A stretch of DNA of 64,000 nucleotides from assembly GCA_963678705.1 (NCBI GenBank), contig OY783218.1, forward strand, positions 4,536,152-4,600,151, in the 5' to 3' direction. Made by a program: the position numbers and the translations under genes. The notes beneath the pieces are model-generated. The model was not told the DNA's origin, ran no database searches, and saw only the letters and a list, made by a program, of their open reading frames with translations. Origin of the DNA: Panorpa germanica. Taxonomy: Eukaryota > Arthropoda > Insecta > Mecoptera > Panorpidae. How positions within the stretch are numbered: the first letter of the stretch is position 1; each line of letters starts with the position of its first letter. Positions 38,301 through 48,345 of the stretch are shown in pieces.

Positions 38301-39777
38301 TTCTTATATACGTAACTATATTTTATACTTTTCTCTGAAGTCACTGTTCGTTCGTTATTTGAATGTGTTTTGTGTTTTCGTCTCCTTCATAGCTTTACCA
38401 TACTCTGGAGCTTTGGTGCATGAGTGTTTGGTGAGTTTTGCAAACTCTACTAATGCTCTTTCGAATGCGATATAGCTGTATAACTAGCAAGCTATGGCGT
38501 ATTGATAAAGAATGTCACCGAGTAATCAATATCACAAGACTTTGACGGTTCTAGTTGTAGTTCTGACATACCAATACCATACAACTTTATATGCCACATC
38601 AAAAATAATTAAGATATTCAAATTATATTTCGTGTGTTGATTCCTAAGTTCAAGACGATAGTCCACCATTAAACGAATAATTTAACAGTCTATAATACTA
38701 GTCCCTATCATATATTTGTTTTCTAAATTATAAGAGAATTTGTTTATTATTTGTATAAATTAAAAATGTATATGATAAATATAATTAGGAAACGACACAT
38801 AGTGCCTGATAACTTGACTACTGTGTCCTCGGGTTTGAACCCTAAAGCAACATTATATATACAGAGTTTAGTTGTTATTAAAACTTAATCGATTATGTGG
38901 TTACATTCTTATTAATCTTATTACCCAGCGATGTAATCCACATATATGAGGCCAGGACACCAGAAGAAATGACCACATAGTTGGAGGTCGTAATTAGAAG
39001 GTCTCATCATCAGAAATAGGCCGGCGTATACTTTTATATATTTAATTGTCAAATCGAAATTAAATAAGAAATTTAAAAAAACATTTCATATATTCAATTT
39101 CCAATACTGAGTCCTCTTACCAACAAATGCTTGTTATGTTGATAGTATTAGTGGTGTCGTGGCCTCAAATATGTGTATTACGCTGTCTATACAGTTTATG
39201 AGAATTTGACATATGTATAATTACGACACTTTCATAAATACAAATATAATTTGTAATAAAATAATCACCAAAATATTATTACGAAGAAATCTTTGTAAAA
39301 ATATATTTCTGTTTTATTATTTCGATAAAAATGAAACGTAACGTTAGGTTAAAATTATTACTTTAAATAATACATAACGTACGTTTTGTGTTATTAATTA
39401 TATGTCTAAAAAGGTTTTATTACAAAGATTTATTAATTTTATGCAAAGATGACAATAAGGATATATATCCTAAAGCTACATATTTTAAAATAAAAAAAAA
39501 TGACTTTGAAAGAAATAACAGGAATTGAAAATTCTTCCACTTCGTTAGTAAGACAATCCTAATATAAATAAGTAAAAATATCTGGTTCAATAAGCTCCTA
39601 AATGCAACCAAACAAAATTAATTTACAAATAGTACGTTTAATAAAATTATTCCATTACAATTCATGTGGTATTTAATTTATGTATACTCCTTATCGCTTC
39701 GAAATGTCAAACGTAAACGTATTGTATGAGTATTGATTGATATATTTATATATTAATCTAATTTAACTACAATTAAT
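38301..39777. other. AT-rich noncoding stretch upstream of dac
   Basis: No gene or clear repeat recognised. Composition drops back to AT-rich beyond about 38500. Confidence 0.5.
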
Positions 39778-39950
39778 TCCACTAAACACAAAACATTAAT
39801 ATTACCTTAAATACATATCTAACATTTTACGAAATTAAGTGAAAATTGATCTGAAAATATTTCAATTTAACTCAAAACCATTATACATAATCATTTTGAA
39901 AATACTTTATAATATTTTAATGCCTAAGAAGATCTTCCTAAGTTTTTAGT
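39778..39950. mobile_element. Family F2 repeat, interrupted by a LINE fragment
   Basis: It starts CCACTAAACACAAAACATTA, like other F2 termini, and carries the F2 interior CCTAAGAAGATCTTCC. It is cut at 39950 by the truncated LINE. Sequence after 40190 is probably its continuation, but the far terminus was not found. Confidence 0.45.
39939..39950. repeat. Target site duplication, truncated LINE (one side)
   Basis: TAAGTTTTTAGT, identical to 40178-40189 on the other side of the insertion. Confidence 0.8.
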
Positions 39951-40177
39951 TTTTTTTTTTTAAATTTATTTATTGGACTTTGGGTTATTCAGCCTTCTTG
40001 CCATTCTAAAATACAAATAAATATTACATTTTATAATATATAAAAATTACTTAAAACTATACATATATAACTACTATTACATCACCATTTGTTTAATCTA
40101 AGTTAAAGTTCTTTGAAGATTCTCTATACATGTTATATGTCAATTTTATTGTCAAATATAAACTCAATCACAAATAA
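39951..40177 (-). mobile_element. 5'-truncated LINE, related to the full-length element
   Basis: On the minus strand this 227-bp fragment ends with an 11-base poly(A) and perfect 12-bp target duplications on both sides. Its last roughly 45 bases before the tail match the full-length element's 3' end, including AATGGCAAGAAGGCTGAATA. Beyond that the two differ, so this is a related subfamily rather than a direct copy. No tRNA-like A or B box is visible in the head, which argues against a SINE. Confidence 0.75.
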
Positions 40178-40189
40178 TAAGTTTTTAGT
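40178..40189. repeat. Target site duplication, truncated LINE (other side)
   Basis: TAAGTTTTTAGT, the second copy of the 12-bp duplication. Confidence 0.8.
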
Positions 40190-40953
40190 GATTTAAAAAG
40201 AATGAAAAAGTATATTATTTTATTATTCTAATAGCAATAAAGGAAGTAATAGAACATTATATACTAAATGAAATTTTTAAATAAAAGGTAATATTAAATG
40301 ATTAGTTTTTAATTAAAACTAAAACTATTGTAAAACAAAATATTTAATATTTAATTTATTTAAAATCAACCTATTTTTGATGTCACAATTTTATAATTAT
40401 GAGATAACTTATCAAATTATTTTGGTAACAACCAAATCCAGAAAATATAACGCTGATTCTGGAACCGAACCCAAAGACAAAAGGCTATTGACCACTGTCC
40501 TGTTTATATTTTTAATTATTTGAGAACAGAATTATTTGCGACAATAATATCCTAATTATTGTAATATCTATTTATCTTTTTCAAATTAACACTGTTTAAA
40601 AGGTTCATATATAACCTACTATCAAGCAATAATTAGGTAATTAATAGAGAAATAATGAATTAATAAAAATTCAACAAAACACAGTAGTATTTTTACAATA
40701 CATATAAGATGTACTACAAAAGAATCTCAATACTATGACTGCCATCTATTGAGTGATATTTAAACTACAAATATTTGTTTTACGTAAATACAATCATAAA
40801 AATATGGTTCTATACTTCAAAAAAATGTAGAAGAATTTTAATTTTTATTATCTAATATTTATTCTAAATAATGTCATGTTATTAGTTAATAATATTTAAA
40901 TATATCTTGTAATTTATCTAATATTCAAACCACAAACAAATTCGATATTACAA
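40190..40953. other. AT-rich noncoding stretch between two LINE insertions
   Basis: No gene. Very AT-rich. The first part may be the remainder of the interrupted F2 copy. Confidence 0.5.
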
Positions 40954-40966
40954 GATACTAGTTTAT
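40954..40966. repeat. Target site duplication, full-length LINE (3' side)
   Basis: GATACTAGTTTAT, identical to 46732-46744. It directly abuts the poly(A) tail of the element. Confidence 0.9.
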
Positions 40967-41155
40967 TTTTTTTTTTTTTTTTTATTTATTTAGGCTTTGG
41001 CTTATTCAGCCTTCTTGCCATTGCTTTTATTTGTAAAATTATATAAAAATTTACATATAAATTATAATTGTTCTAATAAATACAAAACAAAATGATTCTT
41101 TTAAAAAATTAAACTTAAAATTAAATACATACTAAATAAAATATTTTAACTTAAA

Positions 41156-44100
41156 TTACACTTCTATATTATTTTCTATCACAAAGTTTGTTAATATTTC
41201 CGCCGTTGCTTCACTTGTCATTAAACAGGACATATTGACTGGGAACTGTGTTACATTACATAAATCATTTAAAAGTCTATCAATTTTTGATGTTAAAAGA
41301 TGACACCCTAGAATTATATGGTCCAAAGACCCTTCTTCTCCACATCTACAATTTGGTGTGTCTTTTATATTTATTTTGTATAGATGAGCTGGACATCTAG
41401 AATGCCCAGATTTCATTCGACAATTTGTTGAAATATATCTCCGTGAATGATTTTTATTAAACCATGTGGTTGTTGGAATTTTTTGATTCGCTGCAAAAAA
41501 AAATTTTCCAGTACTTTGACTTTTCTCATTATATATATTCTGCCATTCTGCCATACAATTTTCTTTAATTATTTTTTTGGAATCATTTATTGACCAATTT
41601 ATTTCGATTATTTCCCCATCTACACAAGCTTCTTTGGCCAGTTTGTCAGCCATTTCGTTTCCTTTTATGCCTACATGTCCAGGAATCCAAATAAGTTTAA
41701 CATTGATATCATTTTTTTCCATTTTTAAAAGATATTCTTTAATTGAACATATTTTGTTATTATTATTGTTTTTGAATTTATTGTTATTTAAAGATACACA
41801 AACACTACGAGAATCTGTGAAGATTAATATATTTTTATTGTCAGTTTTTTGTATTATTTCTAGTAATTTCATAATTGCTGTTATTTCTGTATTATAAGAA
41901 TTTGTGATGTTGTTAAGTTTGTATTTGTACTGTTGATCTGTATTATAATTGAAAATGCCAATTCCTCCAGTTTTAGAGTTTTTTTCGAATGAACCATCGG
42001 TAAACCATATACTCCAGTTTATATCATCTTTTGTTATATATTCCATATATTTTTGATAAGTTATTTCCTTACTGTCATTCTTCTTGAACAAATTTATTTC
42101 TGTATGTATTGTTGTCATGCTTATTTCTAATGGAAATTTGAAAAAAGGTATAATGTTGTGTACCTCTAAGTTCAAGTTATTATATCTATCAAAACTAGTT
42201 AAAAGTGCCGGTTTTTTATGAGTTGTCCAATATGGTTTATTATAAAGAACATATAGTTTAGATAATCTTGTATTTAAGGGGCCACATGAGTTATGTCTGT
42301 TTTTACAAAAGAAACTGTCTGATATTTGTTGTATTCTGATATTTACCGGAGGAATATTAGTTTGATAGTTGAGGATTTGGATTGGTGTTGAAACCATTGC
42401 ACCTAATATTATTCTTAAACATTTGTTTTGTATAATTTCAATTTTTTTTAATCTTGAGTTATTTGCGGTGCAGATCATAGTACTAGAATAGTCAATATGC
42501 GGTCTAACAATAGCTTTATATATTTTTATTAAGGTTGTTGGGTGTGCGCCCCATTTGTATCCTGCTATACATCGCATCAAATTTAAGCCTTTTTGACATT
42601 TGTTAATAATATGTGCAATTTCTTTCGCCCAAGTGCTTTTCGTATCAAAGAATATACCCAGAAATTTGGTATTTGAAGTAACAGTTATATTTTTATTTCT
42701 GATGGTTATTTTTGGACTGCAGTTTATTCTATGCCTTGTAAATATAACTATTTTACTTTTTTCTGACGATATATTTAATTTGATTTCCTTTAATAAAATA
42801 TCTAGTTTTCTTAATTTCGATTGTAATCTGTTTTGAGCTATATCTTGTGTATGACCCATACTATAAATAACCATGTCATCTGCATACATCAGTACTGTTG
42901 TGTTGTTATCTGATAATGTTGTTAACTTTTCTGTGTATATGTTGAATAATAAGGGAGATAATATTGAGCCTTGTGGAATTCCGTGATTACATAGTATAGG
43001 ACCAGTTAACTTATTATTGTATCTAACTGTTATTTCTCTATTTTGGAAGTAGTTTATAATCCAGTTGGATATTTTGGAAGATATACCTATGTTTTCTACT
43101 TTTTCTTTTAATATTTTTAGATTAACATTGTCATAAGCAGCTTCAATGTCAATGAAAGCAGCTATCATATAATGATTTTTACTGTATGTTCTTTGAATAT
43201 CGATATTCAATATGTTTAAGTTATGCTGTGTACTTCTTGTTTTTCTAAACGCAAATTGTAACTCAGGTAATCTTTTATGATGTTCGAGATACCACTCCAG
43301 TCTGTTTTTGATGATGGATTCCATAGTTTTGCCCATACATGATAGTAAAGTAATTGGTCTGAATGATTCTTCTTTGTTTGGATCTTTTCCTGTTTTTAAT
43401 ATAGGAACAACGATATGTTTTTTCCAGTCTAATGGTATATCAGCAGTGTTTAATGACAGATTGTATATTTGTGTAAGATGATTTATTGCATTGTCAGGTA
43501 AGTTTTGTATCATTTTGTAATTTATTCTATCAAATCCTGTGCTACTGTTTTTATTATGATTTAACGCGAATTTTACTTCATTTTTATTTATGTTATTATC
43601 TAGAAAATTATCTTTTACGATGGTGGTGGTAGTAATATTTAGATTGTTGTTCTGTGGAAATTTTTTTTTAATGAATTCTTCTATTAAATTTTCATTATCA
43701 CTTATCCTTTTAGTACTATAGCTTTTATTGTTAATTTTTCTTATATTATTCCAGACAATGTTGGTTGTTGTGTTTGGGTTTAAATTCTCGCAGAAATTTT
43801 GCCATTCTATTTTTTTTCTGGCTCTAAAATATCGTCTGGTTTTAGCTTGATGTTTTTTATAATTTAAATAATTCGCCATTGTCATGTTTTTATTAAAAAT
43901 AGTTAGTGCTAATTTTCTTTGAGCTATCATTTTATTGCACTCAGTGTCCCACCAAGACGGTTTTATTTTATTAGGAGTTATATTATACAATCTGGTAGAT
44001 GGGATATGTATGTCTGCCGAATTATTAATAACATCTCTAAATTGGTTGTATTTGTTTTCAACATCTTGGGGATTACTTGTGATTCCATTTGTGCTAAGGT

Positions 44101-44884
44101 TTGAAATTCTGCTTTCTATTTCAAGGCTATATTTCTCCCAATCTGCTTTTCGGAAATTTCTCCTCGTTAAATATTCAGATGTACGGTAACGGTCTTTATT
44201 ATAGTCATTCAAACAGAAACAAATTGGGTAGTGATCACTACCTAAGCTATCTGCAAGAACTTGCCACGAAGTAATTTGTTGTGTTAACGTCATTGATACC
44301 AATGTGAGATCCAATATACTGTCCCTTGTACTGAGATTGCTTACTCTAGTTGGTTTATCATCGTTGATAATATTTAGATTTTCGTTTTCTATGAAATCTA
44401 ACAATTCGTTACCTTCATACTGACTACCTGGACAATTTATATCCCAAGCAAGATTAGTCGCGTTAAAATCTCCAGCAAGTATAACAGGAACATCTATTTG
44501 TTGTTTTATCTGTGACCAATTAGAATTAGATAGTTTATGATTCGGTTTAGCATAGATTGATAAAATACATATTACATCAGTTTCGTTATGTGTTAAAATT
44601 ATTCCAACTATTTCGACCGAATTAAATGGGTTATTTAGCATTACTCGTTTATATTTTATAGATTTATGAATCAAGATAGCAACACCCCCGTGGGGATTAT
44701 AGTTTGTATTCTGTATCCTATCTTCTCTTTCAATAAAATAACCTTTGATGTTGAAATTGATATTTTTTGTTAAAAACGTTTCTGATAGTATGCATATATG
44801 TATGTTATGCTTCTGTAACATATGTTGTAGTTCCTCTTTAATATATCTGACTCCTCTGCAATTCCATTGAATAAAATTTATCAT
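41156..44884 (-). CDS. LINE ORF2: endonuclease, reverse transcriptase, RNase H
   Basis: A 1242-aa retrotransposition polyprotein starting at a true ATG. Residues about 1-225 are an AP-type endonuclease with Asn8, Glu35, Asp139/Asn141 (GDFN) and Ser216-Asp217-His218. It nicks the target DNA. The reverse transcriptase, about 480-760, has Arg-Pro-Ile-Thr-Leu-Leu at 509-514, Asp579 (FIDIEAAYD), the GIPQGSILSPLLFN block at 635-648 and catalytic Tyr-Ala-Asp-Asp at 667-670. RNase H, about 955-1085, has Asp963 (FTDGS), Glu1000, Asp1024 (FTDSRS), the GHVGIKGNE block and Asp1080. A C-terminal zinc knuckle has Cys1179, Cys1181, His1189 and Cys1194. All key residues are present and there are no internal stops. 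It lies 206 nt downstream of ORF1 in the same transcript. Codon use is strongly A/T-rich, unlike dac. The open frames on the opposite strand are shadows. Confidence 0.96.
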   Translation of the reverse strand: MINFIQWNCRGVRYIKEELQHMLQKHNIHICILSETFLTKNINFNIKGYFIEREDRIQNTNYNPHGGVAILIHKSIKYKRVMLNNPFNSVEIVGIILTHNETDVICILSIYAKPNHKLSNSNWSQIKQQIDVPVILAGDFNATNLAWDINCPGSQYEGNELLDFIENENLNIINDDKPTRVSNLSTRDSILDLTLVSMTLTQQITSWQVLADSLGSDHYPICFCLNDYNKDRYRTSEYLTRRNFRKADWEKYSLEIESRISNLSTNGITSNPQDVENKYNQFRDVINNSADIHIPSTRLYNITPNKIKPSWWDTECNKMIAQRKLALTIFNKNMTMANYLNYKKHQAKTRRYFRARKKIEWQNFCENLNPNTTTNIVWNNIRKINNKSYSTKRISDNENLIEEFIKKKFPQNNNLNITTTTIVKDNFLDNNINKNEVKFALNHNKNSSTGFDRINYKMIQNLPDNAINHLTQIYNLSLNTADIPLDWKKHIVVPILKTGKDPNKEESFRPITLLSCMGKTMESIIKNRLEWYLEHHKRLPELQFAFRKTRSTQHNLNILNIDIQRTYSKNHYMIAAFIDIEAAYDNVNLKILKEKVENIGISSKISNWIINYFQNREITVRYNNKLTGPILCNHGIPQGSILSPLLFNIYTEKLTTLSDNNTTVLMYADDMVIYSMGHTQDIAQNRLQSKLRKLDILLKEIKLNISSEKSKIVIFTRHRINCSPKITIRNKNITVTSNTKFLGIFFDTKSTWAKEIAHIINKCQKGLNLMRCIAGYKWGAHPTTLIKIYKAIVRPHIDYSSTMICTANNSRLKKIEIIQNKCLRIILGAMVSTPIQILNYQTNIPPVNIRIQQISDSFFCKNRHNSCGPLNTRLSKLYVLYNKPYWTTHKKPALLTSFDRYNNLNLEVHNIIPFFKFPLEISMTTIHTEINLFKKNDSKEITYQKYMEYITKDDINWSIWFTDGSFEKNSKTGGIGIFNYNTDQQYKYKLNNITNSYNTEITAIMKLLEIIQKTDNKNILIFTDSRSVCVSLNNNKFKNNNNNKICSIKEYLLKMEKNDINVKLIWIPGHVGIKGNEMADKLAKEACVDGEIIEINWSINDSKKIIKENCMAEWQNIYNEKSQSTGKFFFAANQKIPTTTWFNKNHSRRYISTNCRMKSGHSRCPAHLYKINIKDTPNCRCGEEGSLDHIILGCHLLTSKIDRLLNDLCNVTQFPVNMSCLMTSEATAEILTNFVIENNIEV

Positions 44885-45090
44885 TTTAACTGTTTTAATT
44901 AATTATTGATTTTTATATCTGTCCTTGGTCTTGTTGTTAGATTTATTTATATATTTTATTTTATTTTATTTTCTCTCCGTTTATATAATTATTGTTGATT
45001 TAATATTTTAGTAAATTTATTAAACGATTAGGTTTAGTGATGTGAATAGATTTTTTTAAAAATAAACTTAATTTATATATCGATGTTTTC

Positions 45091-46518
45091 TTACGAGTTT
45101 GGCCATTGTACACTAGATATTTGTTTCTTGTAGCTTCTAAGGGATTGGGATGTAATATTTGGGTCTTTGTTTGTATTTTTAATTTTGTCATCATTATTTT
45201 TATTATATATTGATGTATAGCAGGTATCATTATCATTGTTTTCCATTGTAATATCAGGTGTCTCTTGGTTGATTTGCTTTCTGTTTTTTCCTTGATTAGT
45301 TATCTTAAGGTATGTGTCGCTTTCTTCATTGTTAGGTTTCTTTTCTTCTCTTCTTCTTTTTGGAATTGGTTCTTTAGTGGATGTCGTAGGTTGTGGTTGA
45401 CTGTAAGATCTTTGTAACGAGTTACCTGTATTTGATTTATTCACTCTGGTATTAGTTCTTCTGGTTAAAGGGTTTGGTTTGTATGTTGGAATTATGTTGA
45501 TACTATTGTATTTATTAGTGATATTGGGAAAAGTCTCATTGTAGTTTAGAGCTTCAAAAGAGTTTTGAGTTCTTACTGAGTATAAATAGTCTGTATTTTT
45601 TTCTGTTAATTCTAATTTTGCTTCATAAAAACTGAGATTGTGTTGGGCCATGAGATCTTTTATCTTGATTTGTCTTTTTTTTTCAGGACATTCATTGTCT
45701 GTAGCCTCGTGGTTAAGTTTACAATTTATGCATGTCGGATTAGGAGATGTGCATGCAGTACGTAAATGATCTTCACTTCCGCAGAATTTACATTTTGCTA
45801 CTTTTGCTCTACATTTTGTGGCTGCATGTCCAAATTTAAAACAATTATAACATTGTATCGTCTGTTGTACAAATGGTTCACATGCTCGTCTCACTCTCCA
45901 CATGTAAACATAAGCAGGAATAGCAAGTCCTTCAAAGAATAATTTCACTGTTGTACTGGGTTCATATTTAATAGCTCCGTCAACTCTTAGTTTTCGATTT
46001 AACCTTTGCACTCTCGTTACTTTAAAAGGTGGACACTCTATATTATTTAAAATTGTATCTTCCGAATATTCAATATCAACACCTTTTATAATAGCAACTT
46101 TTGTGCACCAGTAAAATGGGATAAACGCTTCATACCCATTGTTTTTCAGCAATGTTGATTTGGTAATTTCGTTAGCTAGTACTGCATTAGCACATTGAAC
46201 GATTACTCTATTTCTTCCCACTTTTTTAATTTCTATTATATTAGATTTATTGCTAATTTTACATATTATTTCTGCTAATTTAAGAGAACTAAAAAATGTA
46301 TTTCCATCACTATTATTTTTAACTATCATTACTTTATACGAGTCATATTTTGTTTCTGTGTTGTATAAATTATTAAATATTTTTTTAACATTGTCACTAT
46401 TGTTATTTAAGTTTTCTGTTATATCACTGGATGTTTTATCTGTAGGAATTGATTTGTTAGTCACAGAGTTGTTTTTATTGATCGGATTTTTATCGGGAGG
46501 TTCAACCTCCATATCCAT
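45091..46518 (-). CDS. LINE ORF1: nucleic-acid-binding Gag-like protein
   Basis: A 475-aa ORF1 protein starting at an ATG 213 nt into the element. In this family ORF1 coats the element RNA in a ribonucleoprotein particle. Residues 1-60 are Asn/Asp/Lys-rich and likely disordered. Residues about 60-210 form a folded region that probably corresponds to the RRM-like part of such proteins (inference). Three zinc knuckles follow. Cys223-Cys226-His231-Cys236 and Cys243-Cys246-His251-Cys256 have canonical CX2CX4HX4C spacing. Cys263-Cys266-His270-Cys277 has the shorter and longer spacing CX2CX3HX6C. A basic, Asn/Thr-rich tail follows. No frameshift or stop is seen. It is separated from ORF2 by 206 nt, so ORF2 translation probably needs reinitiation or internal entry. 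Confidence 0.93.
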   Translation of the reverse strand: MDMEVEPPDKNPINKNNSVTNKSIPTDKTSSDITENLNNNSDNVKKIFNNLYNTETKYDSYKVMIVKNNSDGNTFFSSLKLAEIICKISNKSNIIEIKKVGRNRVIVQCANAVLANEITKSTLLKNNGYEAFIPFYWCTKVAIIKGVDIEYSEDTILNNIECPPFKVTRVQRLNRKLRVDGAIKYEPSTTVKLFFEGLAIPAYVYMWRVRRACEPFVQQTIQCYNCFKFGHAATKCRAKVAKCKFCGSEDHLRTACTSPNPTCINCKLNHEATDNECPEKKRQIKIKDLMAQHNLSFYEAKLELTEKNTDYLYSVRTQNSFEALNYNETFPNITNKYNSINIIPTYKPNPLTRRTNTRVNKSNTGNSLQRSYSQPQPTTSTKEPIPKRRREEKKPNNEESDTYLKITNQGKNRKQINQETPDITMENNDNDTCYTSIYNKNNDDKIKNTNKDPNITSQSLRSYKKQISSVQWPNS

Positions 46519-46731
46519 ATTGTTAATTAACCAGTGATAATTAAATAGAAGTTACTTCACTTCTAATTAATAACACTTAATAATAATATAAATTATAATT
46601 TAAAAAAAAAAAAAAAAAATAAATCACGAAAAAAAAATATTATAATTTGCAAAAAAAAAAGATAACTATTTATTTTATTGTTTTGTTTATTTTAAATACG
46701 TGCGCTCACCAAGAAGACTCGATGTAAACTG
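46519..46731 (-). promoter_or_regulatory. LINE 5' UTR and putative internal promoter
   Basis: The first bases form an initiator: with the adjoining target base they read CCAGTTT, matching YYANWYY with A at 46730. At +28 to +33 (46698-46703, minus strand) GCACGT matches the downstream promoter element consensus RGWYVT at 5 of 6 positions. Internal Inr plus DPE promoters are known for I and jockey elements. The rest of the leader is extremely A/T-rich with homopolymer runs near 46600-46660. Confidence 0.5.
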
Positions 46732-46744
46732 GATACTAGTTTAT
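46732..46744. repeat. Target site duplication, full-length LINE (5' side)
   Basis: GATACTAGTTTAT, the second perfect copy, directly abutting the CAGTTT start of the element. Confidence 0.9.
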
Positions 46745-46844
46745 AAGAGTTATGTTCTTTACATTATTTCTATTTCTTTTTTTTTTGCATTTTACATTTT
46801 TTAAATGACATAGGTGTTAAAGTATTTACTACTTTATCAATGAA

Positions 46845-46985
46845 TCTAATTTAATCTCTATATTTTAAATACCCATACTCGTATTTATAGAGTATAAATT
46901 ATGTATTACAAATGTTTATAAATGTAAATATTGTTTTAAGTGCTAATAACTATTGAAAGTTGATGCACTTAAATAAATATTTAAA
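46845..46985 (+). repeat. Family F5 repeat, partial copy (empty Harbinger site)
   Basis: Matches 47785-47859 joined to 48286-48345: CTAATTTAATCTCTATATTT, ACTCGTATTTATAG, TTAAGTGCTAATAACTATTG and AAAGTTGATGCACT. It lacks the 426-bp F4 insertion at the TAA at 46947-46949, so it serves as an unfilled-site control. Confidence 0.7.
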
Positions 46986-47633
46986 AAAGGAAATAGACCA
47001 CAATAGAGAGGTCTATAATGAGGAGGAGGGAAAGAGAGAGAAAGTACCTTAAAATTTGTGCGCTATTTACTAAATAACCGTTTTAAAATAACATTTTCAG
47101 AGCAACAATTTTATTGTAGCCCCTGTGCCGAACTAAAAGTTAATTTGGTTCTATATTTCATATTATTATGCTCCCAAATATTGCACTCCTTCTCCCTAAA
47201 TATCCTGCAGGACACGTTGTCCCGATTCTTGCCACTGGCTGCTTAATATTTAAACAAGGGCCCAAGTTGTAACTTGATATTGTTTAATTATCAACAATGG
47301 ACGGGCTCTGTTACAAATATAGTGATTATAGCACAGATTTGAGTTTTGTATTGAACTACAAGTGCAGGACAATGTTAATCCTTGTAGTCCTCGAATTTGA
47401 TAACGTCCCGGGAAAATTCAATGTGTTTATTTTATGAAAAACTATTATTACATCATTCAAATTGTTAACCAAAATGTAGACCATATTTTCAAACGCTGTA
47501 CTTTTAACAAATACCGTTGGCTAACAACGGCGTACCTAGACACCTATAGTAAGCTGGAAGTAGTAATATGTAGACTCATGATAGGTCATACAAATCTTAC
47601 TCATACCTACATACTTATTTAAAAGAGAACCAT
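46986..47633. other. AT-rich noncoding stretch
   Basis: Two 62-codon plus-strand frames (47058-47246, 47434-47622) have no recognisable domain. No gene called. Confidence 0.45.
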
Positions 47634-48345
47634 AACCAATCTGTGCACACTAACAGTAAAACATATTATTCTTCAACGCTCCAAGTGCTCATCACACGGA
47701 CAAAACTGTAGCCTGAAGACTATAAGCAGAAATTTGAAAGCAGAGAAAGACTAAACAACTTTATTGATTTTATTAATAAAGCTAATTTAATCTCTATATT
47801 TTAAATACCCTTACTCGTATTTATAGATCGTAAATTATGTTAGTCTTAAGTGCAAATAAGGCCCTCCGCACATGAGGCAACTGACCATAATCCCGAATCT
47901 ACCCGAATCGAATGAGAACTAATCTAATTAGTTAAAAACTGGTAGTCGAGCCGTGTTTCGTGACTCTATAGAATTTTTAACAATAACATAACAGAGGATT
48001 TTATTGTGTCGTATTTGTATGTATTTAAATAGTATTTGTGCACATCTCTGTTAATAATGTCACCATCAAAAGCATGCAACCAACCATGCCCTGCGACCGA
48101 GAAACAGACTCGCTGCAAACATACTCGAAACCAGTTTGAAATCAGTTTAGTTTCGTTCGTGCCGTGTGTTTTATCTCACTCGTATACACGTTCGTTCTCT
48201 CACTAACAACACTGTTCTATTCTCATTCGGTTCGGGTAGATTCGGGGCTAAGGTTTACAATCAGTCGCCTCATGTGCAGACGCCCTAACTATCGAGAGTT
48301 GATGCACTGATATTAAATAAAAAAATTAATATTTTTTGTAGACAA
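47634..48345 (+). repeat. Family F5 repeat, split by F4 insertion
   Basis: F5 sequence runs 47634-47859 and 48286-48345, interrupted by the F4 element. It aligns to the uninterrupted inverted copy at 52435-52740 (AGAGAACCATAACCAAT against its inverted form, through AAAGCAGAGAAA and TCTCTATATTTTAAATA). The nature of F5 is unknown. Confidence 0.65.
47860..48285. mobile_element. Harbinger-like MITE, family F4, copy 2
   Basis: The ends are GGCCCTCCGCACATGAGGC and, inverted, GGGCGTCTGCACATGAGGC (16 of 19 match), with inverted similarity continuing for about 60 bp. TAA at 47857-47859 and 48286-48288 forms the 3-bp duplication. The insertion sits in an F5 repeat whose two other copies in this window lack it. 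A GG-start terminus with a TWA duplication fits PIF/Harbinger. It is 426 bp and noncoding. The homologous copy is at 13208-13544. Confidence 0.85.

Larger units (their letters stand above)
40967..46731 (-). mobile_element. Full-length I-type non-LTR retrotransposon (LINE)
   Basis: A complete 5765-bp element on the minus strand: 5' UTR 213 nt, ORF1 1428 nt, 206-nt spacer, ORF2 3729 nt, 3' UTR with tail 189 nt. The 3' end has AATAAA just before a 17-base poly(A) (T-run at 40967-40983). It is flanked by perfect 13-bp duplications. The 5' end begins CAGTTTACATCGAGTCTTCT. Endonuclease, reverse transcriptase and RNase H in one ORF plus a CCHC-type ORF1 point to the I superfamily (I, Nimb and relatives). 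R1- or LOA-type elements can also carry RNase H, so the clade should be fixed by phylogeny. Both ORFs are open, so the insertion looks recent. It lies about 4 kb upstream of the dac start region, on the same strand as dac. Confidence 0.92.

Noticed and set aside
39951-40177. SINE interpretation of the short poly(A)-tailed insertion
   Set aside because: No tRNA-like A or B box in the head; the 3' match to the LINE makes a 5'-truncated LINE more likely.
41577-44189. Plus-strand frames of 61-106 codons inside the LINE
   Set aside because: Antisense shadows of ORF2.
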